A stretch of 64,000 bases of DNA from Erythrophleum ivorense (Eukaryota > Streptophyta > Magnoliopsida > Fabales > Fabaceae). The stretch covers positions 930,001 to 994,000 of the forward strand of contig JAIUCV010000023.1 of the NCBI GenBank assembly GCA_026724425.1. The letters are read 5' to 3'. The translations under genes and the position numbers were made by a program. This document shows positions 35,301 through 45,560 of the stretch, in pieces (positions within the stretch are counted from its first letter, which is position 1; each line of letters opens with the position of its first letter). The notes below the pieces were generated by a model. It made no database searches. It worked only from the letters and a program-made list of their open reading frames with translations, and had not been told where the DNA came from.

Positions 35301-35744
35301 TTATGTTCAAAAATAGTAGTAGTTACTATTCCATTTGATTTTTATAGCCTAAATAAACTTTTTTTGGCTTGAAATTTTTATAGCATTTAACTCATGTCCT
35401 AAATTTTTCGTAAACACTTAATTTACATGAATCGAAATTTTGTAACCCAAGATATGAATTTTTGAAATTGGTGTCTAATATGTGGACTTGTGTAAATGTA
35501 ATAGTTTGGAGCATAAGGCTTGAGATCCTAAAATTATGCTTCATTTTATGATGTTCCATGCTGAATAAACTTGTTTGATATAAATCTTAGGATTTATATG
35601 ATGAAGTTATGTAATTATGCCTATTTGAAAGAATTGGGCCTTTAATGTCAGTATTTTCCATTGCTAAAAGTATTAAAGATAAAAAATTGATATAATAAGT
35701 TTAATATCATATAGAATTTTTGCTTATATTTTGTTAGTATGACA
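32373..35744. mobile_element. Solo LTR of family N (copy F), opposite to copy A, inside gag
   Basis: About 3372 bp, starting TGTAAAAACC and ending GTTAGTATGACA. Its reverse complement is colinear with 16916-20353. It is flanked by AAAAT (32368-32372) and AAAT/AAAAT (35744/35745-35748); the single A of difference can be a loss in the A run. Removing it restores the gag reading from KKY across to KWYNSYSHITNSCVVF, which proves it is a later insertion. In this orientation there is a TATAAATA-like box near 32898 followed by a CT-rich stretch, which may mark its promoter side. The GACTTTTGGC motif array is at 34232-34370 in reverse complement. Confidence 0.85.
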
Positions 35745-36040
35745 AAATGGTATAATTCCTATAGTCACATTACAAATAGTTGTGTAGTGTTCCATGATGC
35801 CATTCAAGAAGTACTTAAAGGATGTTTTAGGATAGATGAGAAAGACAGGTAGTAAATACTAATTTGTTCCCCAAGGCAGCTTCAACTAACATGGTGTTAG
35901 TTACTAATTGGTTGCCTAAATCCTTATTGTTAGAAGAGAAAAGCCAAATCCTAGGGTGAAGGCAAACTAAAGTTGGGCTACAACAATAGAAATATCATGC
36001 CTCTCAGTATCCTTGCTCAAGCCTGCTCATATATACCAAG
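35745..36040 (+). pseudogene. Gag, 3' portion, of the gag-only element
   Basis: Continues the gag interrupted at 32372: WYNSYSHITNSCVVFHDAIQ, EVLKGCFRIDEKD, then FPKAASTNMV after a stop. The C/H pattern resembles the nucleocapsid-like K-W-H-x-S-x-S-H-x-T-x-x-C motif of plant Ty3 gag. It ends close to the purine-rich run AGGGAGGCAATG just before the 3' LTR, so no pol region was ever present in this copy. Confidence 0.72.
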
Positions 36041-36059
36041 AAGCATTAGGGAGGCAATG

Positions 36060-36983
36060 TGTTAGCACTAAAAATAATAATAATTTAACTGAGGCCACAA
36101 CTAACTAATTAGTCAAGAGCTTAACCAAGATTACATATGCTTATTTGAGAGCCCAGCCAAGATTGCAATTGTCTAGATAAAAGGCTATCTGAGATTATCG
36201 CCACCTAGTTGAAGGATCGACTAAATTAGTTGAGAATTTGACAATTAAGTAGCTAGAAAGAAGTAGAGCATGGGCTTAGCCAATTTCAACATGATTTAGT
36301 ATGCTTTCCATTCAACTTTAAGTAAGAAAAAGGCCATGAAGTTAGTGGAAGCATAAAATATGAATGATAGCCTATCACGAGAGCAATTACCAACTACCAT
36401 CAAGTTATAAGGGCAAAAAATATGAATGATGACTTATCATAGAAAGCAGTTAATAACCAAGAAAGTTTCTATAAAAAGGGAAGAAGGACACAACACAAGA
36501 CATAGCTTAACCATAGAAGAAACTATTTAATAGCTTACTTTTATCTTACTTTATGCACTTTTATCTCTAACTTTATTTATCTATTTTATTTACTCTCTTC
36601 GTACCCTTTTTTTTAGTTTATTTCTAGTACTTTATCATTGTTTCCAACCCATTATTAGAGTTGTTAGTTTCTTTGAAGTTTATTTGTCTTCATTCATTAT
36701 TACTTGATTTTATACTATTATTTAATCAGTTTGAAACAATATATTTTTGGCCTCCAATTTTATTTATTTCTATCATTTTCAATTTATTCCTATTCAAAAC
36801 CTTCTTTTGGATAAACTTAACTACATTTTAGGATTTAGAAGAATTTATCTTTGAAAAGTCATGTATCGTCTTTGTGACCCACTCATAAAACAAGAACCAA
36901 AAGGAGTTATTCAAGATTCCACATTATAGCTATCTGATTTTGACCAATCAATGGATGCGCATTTCAACAAAAAACCTCCAACA
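36060..36983 (+). repeat. 3' LTR of the gag-only element
   Basis: 924 bp with intact termini TGTTAGC...CCAACA, direct repeat of 29125-30086. A short purine-rich stretch (AGGGAGGCAATG) precedes it and may be the polypurine tract. Divergence from the 5' LTR is plainly visible by eye, so the insertion is old. Confidence 0.87.
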
Positions 36984-38300
36984 ATTTCTTGCTATAAATT
37001 TCTTGTAAAGTTTAAGAGAAAAAGGCTAAGAAGCTTCTAATGTTCGAAGCTATTATTTAAAATATTGACCGTACACATTGTGCTTATTTTTCTTCAATTT
37101 TACATGAAATTTATAATAAAAAACTTCGTAGACTATCATAAGACTAGTTCATTGGGATATTTTTAATTCTCCCCCATTTTCTTGTTTAGGCTGAATATAC
37201 AGTTGAAAAAAGCAGAAAATGACAGTAAATAAGTTACAAAAATTAGCACTTCGAATGAGAAAAAGAAAAAAAATAACAGCGTGATCAAGGGCTATTTTTG
37301 CAAAGCTTTATGCTGTAAATAAGTTAATGATGTAACAGAAGATATGAAAAAGTTGGAAATATGAGGAGGTGTCCCTGCTCTGTCTAGCATGCTATTCGAT
37401 TTTCCACCCACAAATTTACACACAAAACAAGAACGATCTCCGAAGATCCAACAAACACGAAGATAGAATGAAGAGAAAGATGGAGAAGATACATGCCATG
37501 GTACAATGTCGCTGGTGGTTTTTCATGGGGACATTGAAGTTCGAATGAGACCACTAGAGGGAGGTGGTGGGGCTAGAAAGAATATGGAGAAGGACAGTTG
37601 GAAAAAAACGGCATTTTTGTTCATTGTGACTATTGAATTGAAAAGGAATTCGATTTAAATCATATCATATACTTCATGTACTAATATAAGAAGCCTGGCC
37701 GAATTGTTCACAAGTCGTGAACAGTTTGGCTAATATCTTGAGCTACATGTTGCTTCATGATTTTTTTTTAATATGTATTACATATATATATATATATATA
37801 TTTAATAGAATCTGGGGTGCTTTTCTAGTTTTTTATGTCCTTTTTTCGTGGGTCAAGTTGAGCTGTCTTTTTCCCCTCTGCATCATTATCACTTCACTAT
37901 TTTTTCGTTTTACATTTTCTTTATTATTATTTTTTCATTTAAACATTCCGTACATATGCATGGGGTAGATACAACTAGTTGTTTAAATATTTGTTATTTA
38001 TTTTCTTGATCCAAATATAATATGAAAATTTTTTATTAAAACGTACAATTATATTGTTTAAATTATAAAAACATTCAATCGTTCTTGATTGAAAACGTGA
38101 TAACAATTATTTAAAATTTATAACCGCTTGGTTCTTTCCTCAATGCTTACTTATACCGCAGATCCTGGTGTTTCTCTAAGGTAATTGGCTAAAGTGGCTC
38201 TTTATGGTGTTGGTGCCCCTGAATATAGATATTATTGCTCAAACAATTCACCGCCATACTAGGATTCATGAAAATATGTGTCACCCCCACATAATCTTTT
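36984..38300. other. Intergenic sequence with a CT-rich minus-strand segment and a hairpin
   Basis: 37380-37640 has higher G+C and is CT-rich on the minus strand, like a transcript leader, but no domain was recognised. A minus-strand 27-codon frame from about 37497 is too short to call. A stem-loop at 37698-37730 and a (TA)n run at 37782-37802 are present. The remainder is AT-rich. Confidence 0.4.
37698..37730. repeat. Short stem-loop, 14-bp arms and 5-nt loop
   Basis: GCCGAATTGTTCAC (37698-37711), loop AAGTC, then GTGAACAGTTTGGC (37717-37730). Twelve of 14 positions are Watson-Crick. The other two would be G-U pairs in plus-strand RNA, so a plus-strand transcript would pair along the whole arm. 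Confidence 0.7.
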
Positions 38301-38329
38301 CACTGGCTTTAACTCATGTTGCCGCTTGT

Positions 38330-38770
38330 TTTCCATGAGTATTTTATTCTTCACTTACCTTATGTTCTCCAAAATTACCATAATCAGTACTGTCTTTTAA
38401 TAAAGCAAATAATGATTTGTACCCTATTGATTAAACCAAGAATCCTATCAGTAAGTAATAGATTTTTGTTGGATAAGCTGAGGTCCGACTGTAAAGTCAG
38501 AAATAAACCACAAAATTCTAGCAAAATCACAAAGTAAAAAATGATCCAAGTTCTCATCGTGATAATTCATAGAAGGAATTTTAAAGTTATGCTGAAATGA
38601 TGATTTTGCAATATATCTGTTGTGGGAATAGCTTTATTTCTTAGTTTCCATATGAAAGGTAATAATCTGAGAGGAGCCTTGATTTTCCAGAAACTCTCCC
38701 ATGGGAAATTTGTGGTACTAGCAGAAAATTGGTTCAAGTTCCTTGCAAGTACTCTATACCTGTTTGTCAC
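38330..38770 (-). pseudogene. LINE C-terminal zinc-binding (zf-RVT-like) region
   Basis: The frame contains FPWESFWKIKAPLRLLPFIW followed by KLRNKAIPTTDILQNHHFSI. This matches the zf-RVT region (W-x-x-I/L-W-K-x-x-x-P-x-K...W...L-P-T). After a one-base shift the strand continues YHDENLDHF, LCDFARILWFISDFTVGPQL, as in the C-terminal end of plant LINE ORF2. The first Cys of the motif is not visible. Confidence 0.75.
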
Positions 38771-39039
38771 AGAATATACTTCCCACCTTGGATCTTCTTA
38801 ATTGCCTAATTGAGCAATTTGTATTGTCCAAATTTTATTTATTTTATTTATTTAATTTTAATTATTATTATTATTAATGTTCACAATCGAAAGATGATTT
38901 TCATTTTATATTCTATTTCTTTTTAAAAAAATTTCAAAAAAAAAATATGCATCCAAATTTCTCAATTAAGCAGTTGAAGGATTCAAGTTGATATATTCCT
39001 TTTGAAGGCTTAGTCCATATTAATTTATCATTCACCCAA

Positions 39040-39365
39040 CATTCAGAAATCGGAACCAGTAAAATCTGCTTCTAATATAAGAAGATTACAAACCTTGAGC
39101 ACATTCCAGCCATTAAGGGAATGACACAGAAACACGTGAGAGAGAAGAAAACAGAACACGAAATTGGGAAAATTGAATCTGATGTTTTATTCAATGATAA
39201 GCTACCGTCAAAATTAAAGTAAAGCTATTTATATGTTTACCCTAATTAATTTTTAAAAAATAAAATGAAATAAGAAGAAATATAAAAATTAGAAAAAAAT
39301 GACTAAAATGGCCCTGAAACCAGTGAAAATGAAAAATTTTGGGTTAAAAATTAGTTTCAACTGAT
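39040..39365 (-). repeat. LTR-like insertion in the LINE
   Basis: The LINE homology stops after NQMNNALLSN (about 39365) and resumes near 38800. The intervening minus-strand sequence has a TATAAATAG box (near 39226), then AATAAAACATC, then a CT-rich stretch with TTCTTCTCTCTCACGTG. That is the layout of a small copia LTR. Termini and TSD were not found, so this is tentative. Confidence 0.4.
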
Positions 39366-39639
39366 ATTACTCAACAAGGCATTATTCATTTGGTTAATGT
39401 TATGAATGTCTCAAACGCCATCATTTTAATGGGCTTAAGGATACTGCACATTCAGTGAATGAATTCTTGGTCTATCACCCCTATGTCCACAAAAATTAAA
39501 AAAAAAAAAATTCGTTAGTAGCATTAATTTGAGAAACATGCCTTTTGGGAAGCTGAAAGAATGAAAGAGGATAAATAGGCAAGGACTGAGCAACAGATAT
39601 GATCAACATAAATCTTCCAGCCTAAAATAAAAGCTTTGC

Positions 39640-40380
39640 TTTCCAGCTGTCCAACTTACCTCTTACTTTGCTTACTATTTCCTTATATATTTCAATCCTA
39701 TTCCAATGATTAACTCCTAGATATTTGCCACTAGAATCTCTATAATTTACACCCCATAATGGAAACAAAATTTTCTTAAATCGTCAGGGTGTATTTGGGC
39801 ACTGAACACCATACGCGATTTCTGCTTGTTGATATGTTGGTCTGCTAGATGACTGAAATGATCTAAGGCTCGTAAAAAAAAAGGTCGCCAGTGTGGCTTT
39901 CAAAGACAAAATAATGTCATCTGGATACCTAAGAGATTACTAGCCCCCTTCTAGCTAATTGAATCCCCTGAATACCCTTGTTCTGTTCTTTCATAATCAT
40001 ACAAGATAAGACATTAGAGCATAATATAAACAAACATGAAGATAAAAAATCTCTGTAGGAAGTAGTGGTCACATCACACATTGCATAATTTTCCTCCGAC
40101 GTTCTGCAAATTTCATACATATTAGCATAGCTTCAATGAAGTTTCATGAAATCTTATCGTTTTTTAATATCATTTTTCAAGGAACATTATTGGTGCCAAG
40201 AAAGATATTGTAAAAAAAACTTTAAAAAGAAATTCTAGTTTAGGGTTATGATATCGTTCATAATCTTCTGCAACGTATTGACCATGACTTTTAGATATAA
40301 TTTTGAAAATTACATTACATAGTCTAATAGGTTTGAAATCTTTAAACGAACTCAAAATTTTCGGAACTAAGGGAATCAAT
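39640..40380 (-). pseudogene. LINE reverse transcriptase
   Basis: In order: PLVPKILSSFKDFKPIRLCN with VIFKIISK (about 40370-40290), then SCLFILCSNVLSCMIMKEQN and KGIQGIQLARRG (40050-39940), then YPDDIILSLKATL at about 39930-39890, where the usual A-D-D catalytic box reads P-D-D with both Asp kept, then GKYLGVN (about 39720) and LDSWKAKLLF with IYPLSFFQLPKRH (39655-39560). These are the non-LTR RT blocks in correct order, spread over several frames. Confidence 0.85.
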
Positions 40381-40999
40381 GTTTGATTAAGTCCCTTCAG
40401 AAAGTAGCCCTTATAGAAATGGTCATCACCATCCTAATATCTGATTTCACTAAAGGCCAATAATGCTGGAAAAACCACATGGACCTAGAGCCTTATAAGG
40501 TTTCATTTGAAAGAGTGCATTCAATTTTAAATTCATTTAAAGGCTAAGGTAGTACCTGTATGTGCTGATCAGACAAGGAGGGAATATTGAAGTTGTGCAA
40601 TTGCGCAGTGCACTGTAAGAAAATTTTCCTACTGATAAACATCAGCAAAATAATCATAAGTTAGCTTCTCATTTTCTGAGTAGTCATCTATCCAGCCACC
40701 ATCAGAATTCTTAATTCTGGAGATTCTATTATTAATTAATTCTTTTTCTGACAATCGTAATGAAGATATTTAGTATTCCCTTTAACCAAACTTGCCTTGC
40801 CGCCAAAGTATTTCCTCATATTTCAATATTTTCTCCACCTACTGCTTTACATATTTCTCATGATTAAAATCCATGTTTCATGCAAATTTTGCTAAATTTT
40901 ATCCAACTCACGATTCAGCTTCTTTTTCCAATATTTTAAATCAGTAGCGACACTTAAAAAAAAAATTTAGACAAGAAACCAAAAGCAATCGAGCCTGAG

Positions 41000-41309
41000 G
41001 TATTCTTTTTCTTACTACATCAGTACATTGACCATCAAAAAGCTACATAGCTTCAAATCTACACGAACGGGGCCTACACCGTAGTTTTAAATCAGTATTT
41101 ACAACAACTAGGCTATGATTTGAACAAACAATAGAGAGGCTCTCCACTTTAGTATCAGGACAGAAATTTATCCGCTCTGCATTACACATAGTGCGATCTA
41201 ATCTTTCCCATACTACATCATATCTCTATCTACCGTTTGACCAAGTAAACCAATTACCAGAAAGAATAATATCAATAATACGATAATTATCAATGAAATT
41301 GTTATGATC
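41000..41309 (-). pseudogene. LINE AP-endonuclease, C-terminal half
   Basis: Downward from 41309 the minus strand reads DHNNFIDNYRIIDIILSGNW, FTWSNGR, ERLDRTMCNAERINFCPDTK, SNHSLVVVNTDLKLRCRPRS and CRFEAM. The S-D-H catalytic motif appears as S-N-H, so the general-base Asp is lost. The N-terminal half continues at 44190, across the inserted DNA. Confidence 0.83.
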
Positions 41310-41930
41310 ACACCCTCAGAGGTTGTTAGCAATGCTGAGCTGGCAGAAGGGCGTGCCACAATAGATGAGTATGATGAGAATGGAACGCAGCGACAGGTAT
41401 CAAACAATCCGACTTGTGAGGATCCGACGTGATGCAGGGAAGAAAAAAAAAACGACGTGCTGCTGCATGAAGAAAACAGGCGCTACGTGATGCATGAAAT
41501 TTGACTTTTCCATGTTAATCTAGCAGCTGCCACGTATGGAGTTTTATCTTTCTGCAACTTACATATTTACCCTCCATTTTAATCACTTCAGCTGGTTTGT
41601 TTTGGTCATTTCCTCCTCTAACTTCTGCAGCTCATATCCTCCAGCGCAACAATTACAGAACCGCCTGAAATCATCTCTTCATCCCCTGTTTTCGCTGGAT
41701 GCTACCATCTCTGCTCATGCGAACTGCTGGACGCTGGTTTCTTCCTTCTGCACGCTGTGAAAACTCTCCTGGTGAGTGCTCCATTCCAGTCGCATCTCCT
41801 CCTTGCTGAACGAATTGGTATGGATTAAATTTGCAGCTCATCTACTCCTCTGTTCAGCGTTTCTGGTTGCTCTGTTTCAGCATTAATCTGTTCGAGTTCC
41901 AGCTGCAGTTTCTTCTTGAATCTGGTTGAG

Positions 41931-41972
41931 TTTTGCTGCTGTTTTGGGTGAGGTTTTGCTGCTGTTTTGGGT
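41931..41972 (+). repeat. 23-bp tandem duplication
   Basis: TTTTGCTGCTGTTTTGGGTG begins at 41931, and the same 19 bases recur at 41954. Period 23 bp, two units, identical over the compared part. Confidence 0.9.
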
Positions 41973-43700
41973 AGAAGCCACGCCAGAAATTTCCATCATC
42001 TCCTTCTCTGTTCAGCGCCTCCAGTAGACACATGGTTCAGCGCTGTTTTGGTCCGAAAATTTAACTGCAAGTTGCTCCCTGAGTTGCCAAATTCCAGCGC
42101 TGGTTCTGTTGTGTGTAATGCTCCTGCTGGACCCTTTTTCAGTGCCTCATCTCCCTTGGTGTTGCTGAACAGCGTCTCATCTCCCTCATACCACCTCCAC
42201 TTCATTTTTCTGGTTTGATTCTTGTTCCTTGTTTGCTCCTCATTTGAGCTGAGTTAGTGGCTGTGTGTATGGCTTGAAGTAACGCCATTTAGGGCCCATT
42301 AGGTTAGGGAAAAATTTTGGTTGCATGTGTTGCTTCTTTGATTCCAAATTCTGGTGCTCCTCTCCCCTGTACCTTAAGACTGTAACACGTTTTGTACTGG
42401 CCAGCAAAGGGAGGTCCTGCGCAGGAGAAAAAGTGATGCAAAAAAAGTGACTTTAATTGGTTTGAATTTGATTTTCCTCATGCTAAATTATATACCAATT
42501 TTTCTATATACTAAATTCCTTCAATTTCTGCATATACCTTCCTCAAAAAAATTGATTGTTATACTTCTTCTTAATTATTAAATTATATGTATGCAGAATA
42601 AATGTTTCGATTAAAATGGTATAGCTTCCTTTTAGTTTTTGGATTCGGGTTAACTCCAAAGTTGAACCAAGAAAACTAGTCGAATAAGCCCAAGTCCTTT
42701 ATGGAATTAATTGGAATGCTTCGTCTTCTAAACTCTGGTAAATGGGTCTTGTAGGGTATTCAGGAGATTGAGATATAGCCGAGGAACGGGTCAGGGAAAT
42801 TTCTGTGGTATCTCGGAAGGTGAGTAAGTAACGCGGACCAAAGACTCAGGAAATTCTTATTTCTGATTTTAAGTTTCCTTGCAGTGTTTTAAGAATTTTG
42901 ATTCTCTAATCATAGAGATACATAGTCCAAAATGTAGTCATCTGCATGTTTACAAAAATTTGATTTCAATTGGAAATTTTGCAAGTTTACGGATGTTGAA
43001 TTAATTGGAAATCCTACTGAGAAACTGATCTGAACATACTTTGTCTGAAATGCTATTTGGTAATTTTATGGAGTTATCTGCTCAGAACCCTGTAGCTAAC
43101 AGCAGTAGATGTTAGCCCTGGTGCACCATGATCTGAACCTCAGCTAGCAGGGGTGGTGCTAGTCCCGTGTGCAGGCCACCACACGCGGAGTTATTGTATT
43201 TTCGCAAGCTGAAAGCTTTGCGTCTGTAGTGATTTTCCCCGCGAGCTGTGTGCTCTGCGTCTGTGTTTCGATTGGTTCTGTTTAGATGCGTTCGGTGTAT
43301 TTTGAAAAAAAGAGTCGGTTTAAAATCTGTTTCATATGGTCTATATCTGTATATATATCTGTGTAAACTTATTTGACTTACTTTATTTTAAAAAGGGTCG
43401 GTGTGCTTATTCACTGAGTATTCGACTCATTTTTTTTGTATATATATATATTTTTCAGAGAGCAGTAGGGACTCTAGTCTGCCCCCAGCCGCCTTCTAGT
43501 GGCTGACTTCTGGAGACGTCCTTTGGCGAGCTTGCGGAGCTCCTGTGGGTGTAGCTAGATTGTCTTTGTATTTTATTTGGAATTTTTGTAAAACCTTGTA
43601 AATATAGCTCCACTGAATCATTGTTAGGGTATCCCCACACCCCAGATGTTTTCTTTTGGTCTGATTGCGCCCTTTCGGGCTATATTGTACTGTCTGTGAC

Positions 43701-43759
43701 TTTGTAGAAATTTCGGGAGGTCTACGTTATAGAGGAGACTCTGCCGAAATTTCTACAAA
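43701..43759. repeat. Stem-loop with 16-bp perfect arms in the family H LTR
   Basis: TTTGTAGAAATTTCGG (43701-43716) and CCGAAATTTCTACAAA (43744-43759) are exact reverse complements with a 27-nt loop. Equivalent structures at the same distance from the LTR start occur at 45363, 59641 and 13360. Confidence 0.93.
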
Positions 43760-44189
43760 TGTCCTCTAAGGAAAAGTTTATATGTTTCATATGATTCAAA
43801 CGAATGCCATAAGTATTTCCTCTATAATTCCGCTTCCGCGCATGTGTACTTAAAATTTGGGGTGTGACACGACTACTACGCAACGGTCTGAGACAGTACT
43901 GAGGCGCAGTTCTCGTGTGCGTAAGAAATCACTGAAGGCAAGGGAGTGTGAGGATATATGATTGTGGGTGTATTGGGTGGAGGGGAGGGATTAAGTTAAT
44001 AAGGTTTTCCTTTCCTCTGTATGTTTTCCTTCTGATCCTTCTTTTCTGAACCCTGGTTCTGCAACGCTGTGTCTGATATTTGAGGTTTCAATAATACGAT
44101 ATCCATTGAAAACTCCTTACCACTGACTCAAAACTCTATCCATTGTTCTGTATCCTCTGGTTCATTGCAGGTGATCGTGACAGAAATCC

Positions 44190-44660
44190 TCAAAACTTGC
44201 AGCACCATCACTTGATTATTGGTACTAAGCTTTTCTGTTTGATTAAAATCCCCGATAAATCAAACAAGGAGATCTCATAAAACTCTACGAGGCTAATAGG
44301 TAATTCCACTAAGCATAATGCAAATAAATATTTGGGGGACCATAGACAATAGTAATAAAATAAGGCTTACCAAATTGATCTCTGCATCTAATATGAATCC
44401 AAAAATGAGAGAAGTCTGAATTGTCACAATCTATCTTCCTCGACCAAGCTAGTAGTTTACTACAATTCTTGCCGCAAACATCAGCGATAACGAGGTTATC
44501 ATATGTAAACATAGTTAATTTGCTACCAGCCTTGGCAACAGATAGAGTTGCTAACAAAAATACCATAGTGGGAGCATGGTATTCAGTAGCTGCTCCAACC
44601 TGTGAACTGTCAAAGAGTGTAATTAATGCCTCGACAATTCCAACTAAAAAAAATGGCTTC
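44190..44660 (-). pseudogene. LINE AP-endonuclease, N-terminal half
   Basis: Starts SWNCRGIN (typical LINE ORF2 opening, including the catalytic Asn region). The 44566-44309 frame reads MVFLLATLSVAKAGSKL, then LAWSRKIDCDNSDFSHFWIH, IRCRDQFGKPYFITIVYGPP. Next come a G-D-F-N-like block and TNNQVMVLQVLRI as far as the insertion point. These blocks follow plant LINE endonuclease order. Frames change several times. Confidence 0.82.
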
Positions 44661-44679
44661 TATGAAGACTGTTGTTGAC

Positions 44680-45187
44680 AATCTCCAAGAACCCTTTTAG
44701 AATTCATGGTATAAGAAGTCGAAATCTCTATGAAGCACATTATTAGAGGAGCATCAAAATCTTCCAACAATTAAAACACTGAACCTAACCAGTCTATTTG
44801 ACCACAAAATTGGTGAACGTGTCATAATTCCAATCTCTAAAAGCCGATCAAGGAAAAATTCAGGAAGAACCAGCCAAAATGTTAAAACTTATAAGAGGTA
44901 GCTGGTTTTGGTACTAAATCGGTTCTATATTGGTTGTTTTTTTTTTGTCTTGGTCCCAAGGGGTGCTCACTTTACAAATTTGGATGTACTCCAAATGTCA
45001 ATAACAATCTTTCTCATGAATTGATGAATTACTCCCTTCTCATGGTTGTGGAGCAGTTACAAGAGTTATTTACCATATTTTTACATGTCCCAAATCTCTA
45101 AGGCCTAGTGATAGTGCCTCAAGAAAACTACCATAAAGAGAGAATATAGGGATAGGAGATGCTAATTTTAGTGAGATATTCTGCTCA
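44680..45187. other. Sequence upstream of the LINE ORF2, nothing recognised
   Basis: May hold the worn LINE 5' region. No ORF1 zinc knuckle or RRM was identified. Confidence 0.4.
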
Positions 45188-45560
45188 TGTCACACCCCAA
45201 ACCTAGAGATGTGACCAAAATGGATACGAGAGCCAAACCCATGATTTGTAGTTTACATGGCTATTCCTAATACAATATTTAAATTGCACAACATAAACAA
45301 GCTATGCACCTTAAATTCATCATATTTCATTACAAATAATCAATTATCATACATGTCCAATTCTTGTAGAAAATTTGCCAGAGTCCTCCTTGAAAGTTAG
45401 ACCTTTTGAAATTCTACAACAACCCAGCACGATCATTTTCAACAAATAGAGCTCCATTCTCAATCTCCATTAGCTATACTATCTATTTTGGGGTGGAGGG
45501 ATCCTGCTTGTAGGTTTTATGGAGCTATAACTAGAATACAAAATTTATTCATATAGAATT
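45188..45560 (+). repeat. Start of a family H LTR, plus orientation
   Basis: Starts TGTCACACCCCAAACC at 45188. The stem-loop arms are CTTGTAGAAAATTTG (from 45363) and TTTTGAAATTCTACAA (45404-45419). GGATCCTGCTTGTAGG followed by GGAGCTATA near 45500 is also found in the 59641 copy. The 3' end is not delimited. The 5 bp before it are GCTCA; no matching downstream TSD was found. Confidence 0.65.

Larger units (their letters stand above)
29125..36983 (+). mobile_element. Non-autonomous, gag-only LTR retrotransposon (Ty3-like), interrupted by a solo LTR
   Basis: Direct LTRs lie at 29125-30086 and 36060-36983, colinear throughout and both ending CCTCCAACA. Between them only gag-like sequence is found, at 31850-32372 and 35745-36040. 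No protease, RT or integrase motif was seen, and the 3' end of gag runs almost directly into the 3' LTR, so pol is missing. The gap in gag is filled by a family N solo LTR (32373-35744). Net internal length without that insertion is about 2.6 kb. Flanking 5-mers (GTTCC and ATTTC) do not match cleanly. It depended on pol from a relative and is now inactive (stops in gag). Confidence 0.82.
41415..43869 (-). mobile_element. Solo LTR of family H with TSD CGACT
   Basis: 2455 bp. On the minus strand it starts TGTCACACCCCAAATTTTAA (from 43869) and ends CCTCACA (41415). Flanking 5-mers are identical: CGACT at 41410-41414 and 43870-43874. No retroviral-type domain is inside, so it is solo. It is GC-richer at 41450-42440 and carries a 16-bp perfect stem-loop at 43701-43759 and a 23-bp tandem duplication at 41931-41972. 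Short open frames (for example 41967-42218) have no recognisable domain. Confidence 0.88.
41310..44171. mobile_element. Outer insertion in the LINE endonuclease, itself carrying a solo LTR
   Basis: LINE coding breaks off at 41309 and resumes at 44172. TGATC occurs on both sides (41305-41309 and 44172-44176), and joining across one copy restores a continuous endonuclease frame (SFEDFCHDHNNF). Outside the inner solo LTR only about 400 bp belong to this insertion: 41310-41414 and 43875-44171. Its right part resembles copia LTR sequence (a CTTTCC-rich stretch, then TATCCATTGTTCTGTATCC, ending TTCATTGCA). A TGTTAGCAATG at 41324 could be the LTR start. The termini next to TGATC (AC...GG) are not canonical, so the class is uncertain. 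Confidence 0.7.
38310..44660 (-). mobile_element. L1-type LINE, ORF2 largely traceable, split by insertions
   Basis: Read downward on the minus strand: endonuclease start (SWNCRGIN at about 44622-44645), endonuclease body (44566-44190), a 2.86-kb insertion (41310-44171), rest of endonuclease (41309-41000), RT (40380-39640), post-RT region to about 39365, a small LTR-like insertion (39040-39365), and the C-terminal zinc-binding region (38770-38330). Order and motifs are those of plant L1 (RTE-unlike) ORF2 with AP endonuclease and RT. Many stops and shifts make it inactive. ORF1 and a poly-A tail were not identified. Confidence 0.87.

Noticed and set aside
41213..41407. Membrane-protein-like minus-strand frame (Ile/Leu-rich)
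   Set aside because: It is an out-of-phase reading of the LINE endonuclease and of the junction with the inserted element.
41967..42218. Open frames on both strands in GC-richer DNA
   Set aside because: They lie within the family H solo LTR, overlap on both strands and have no domain. GC content alone explains their length.
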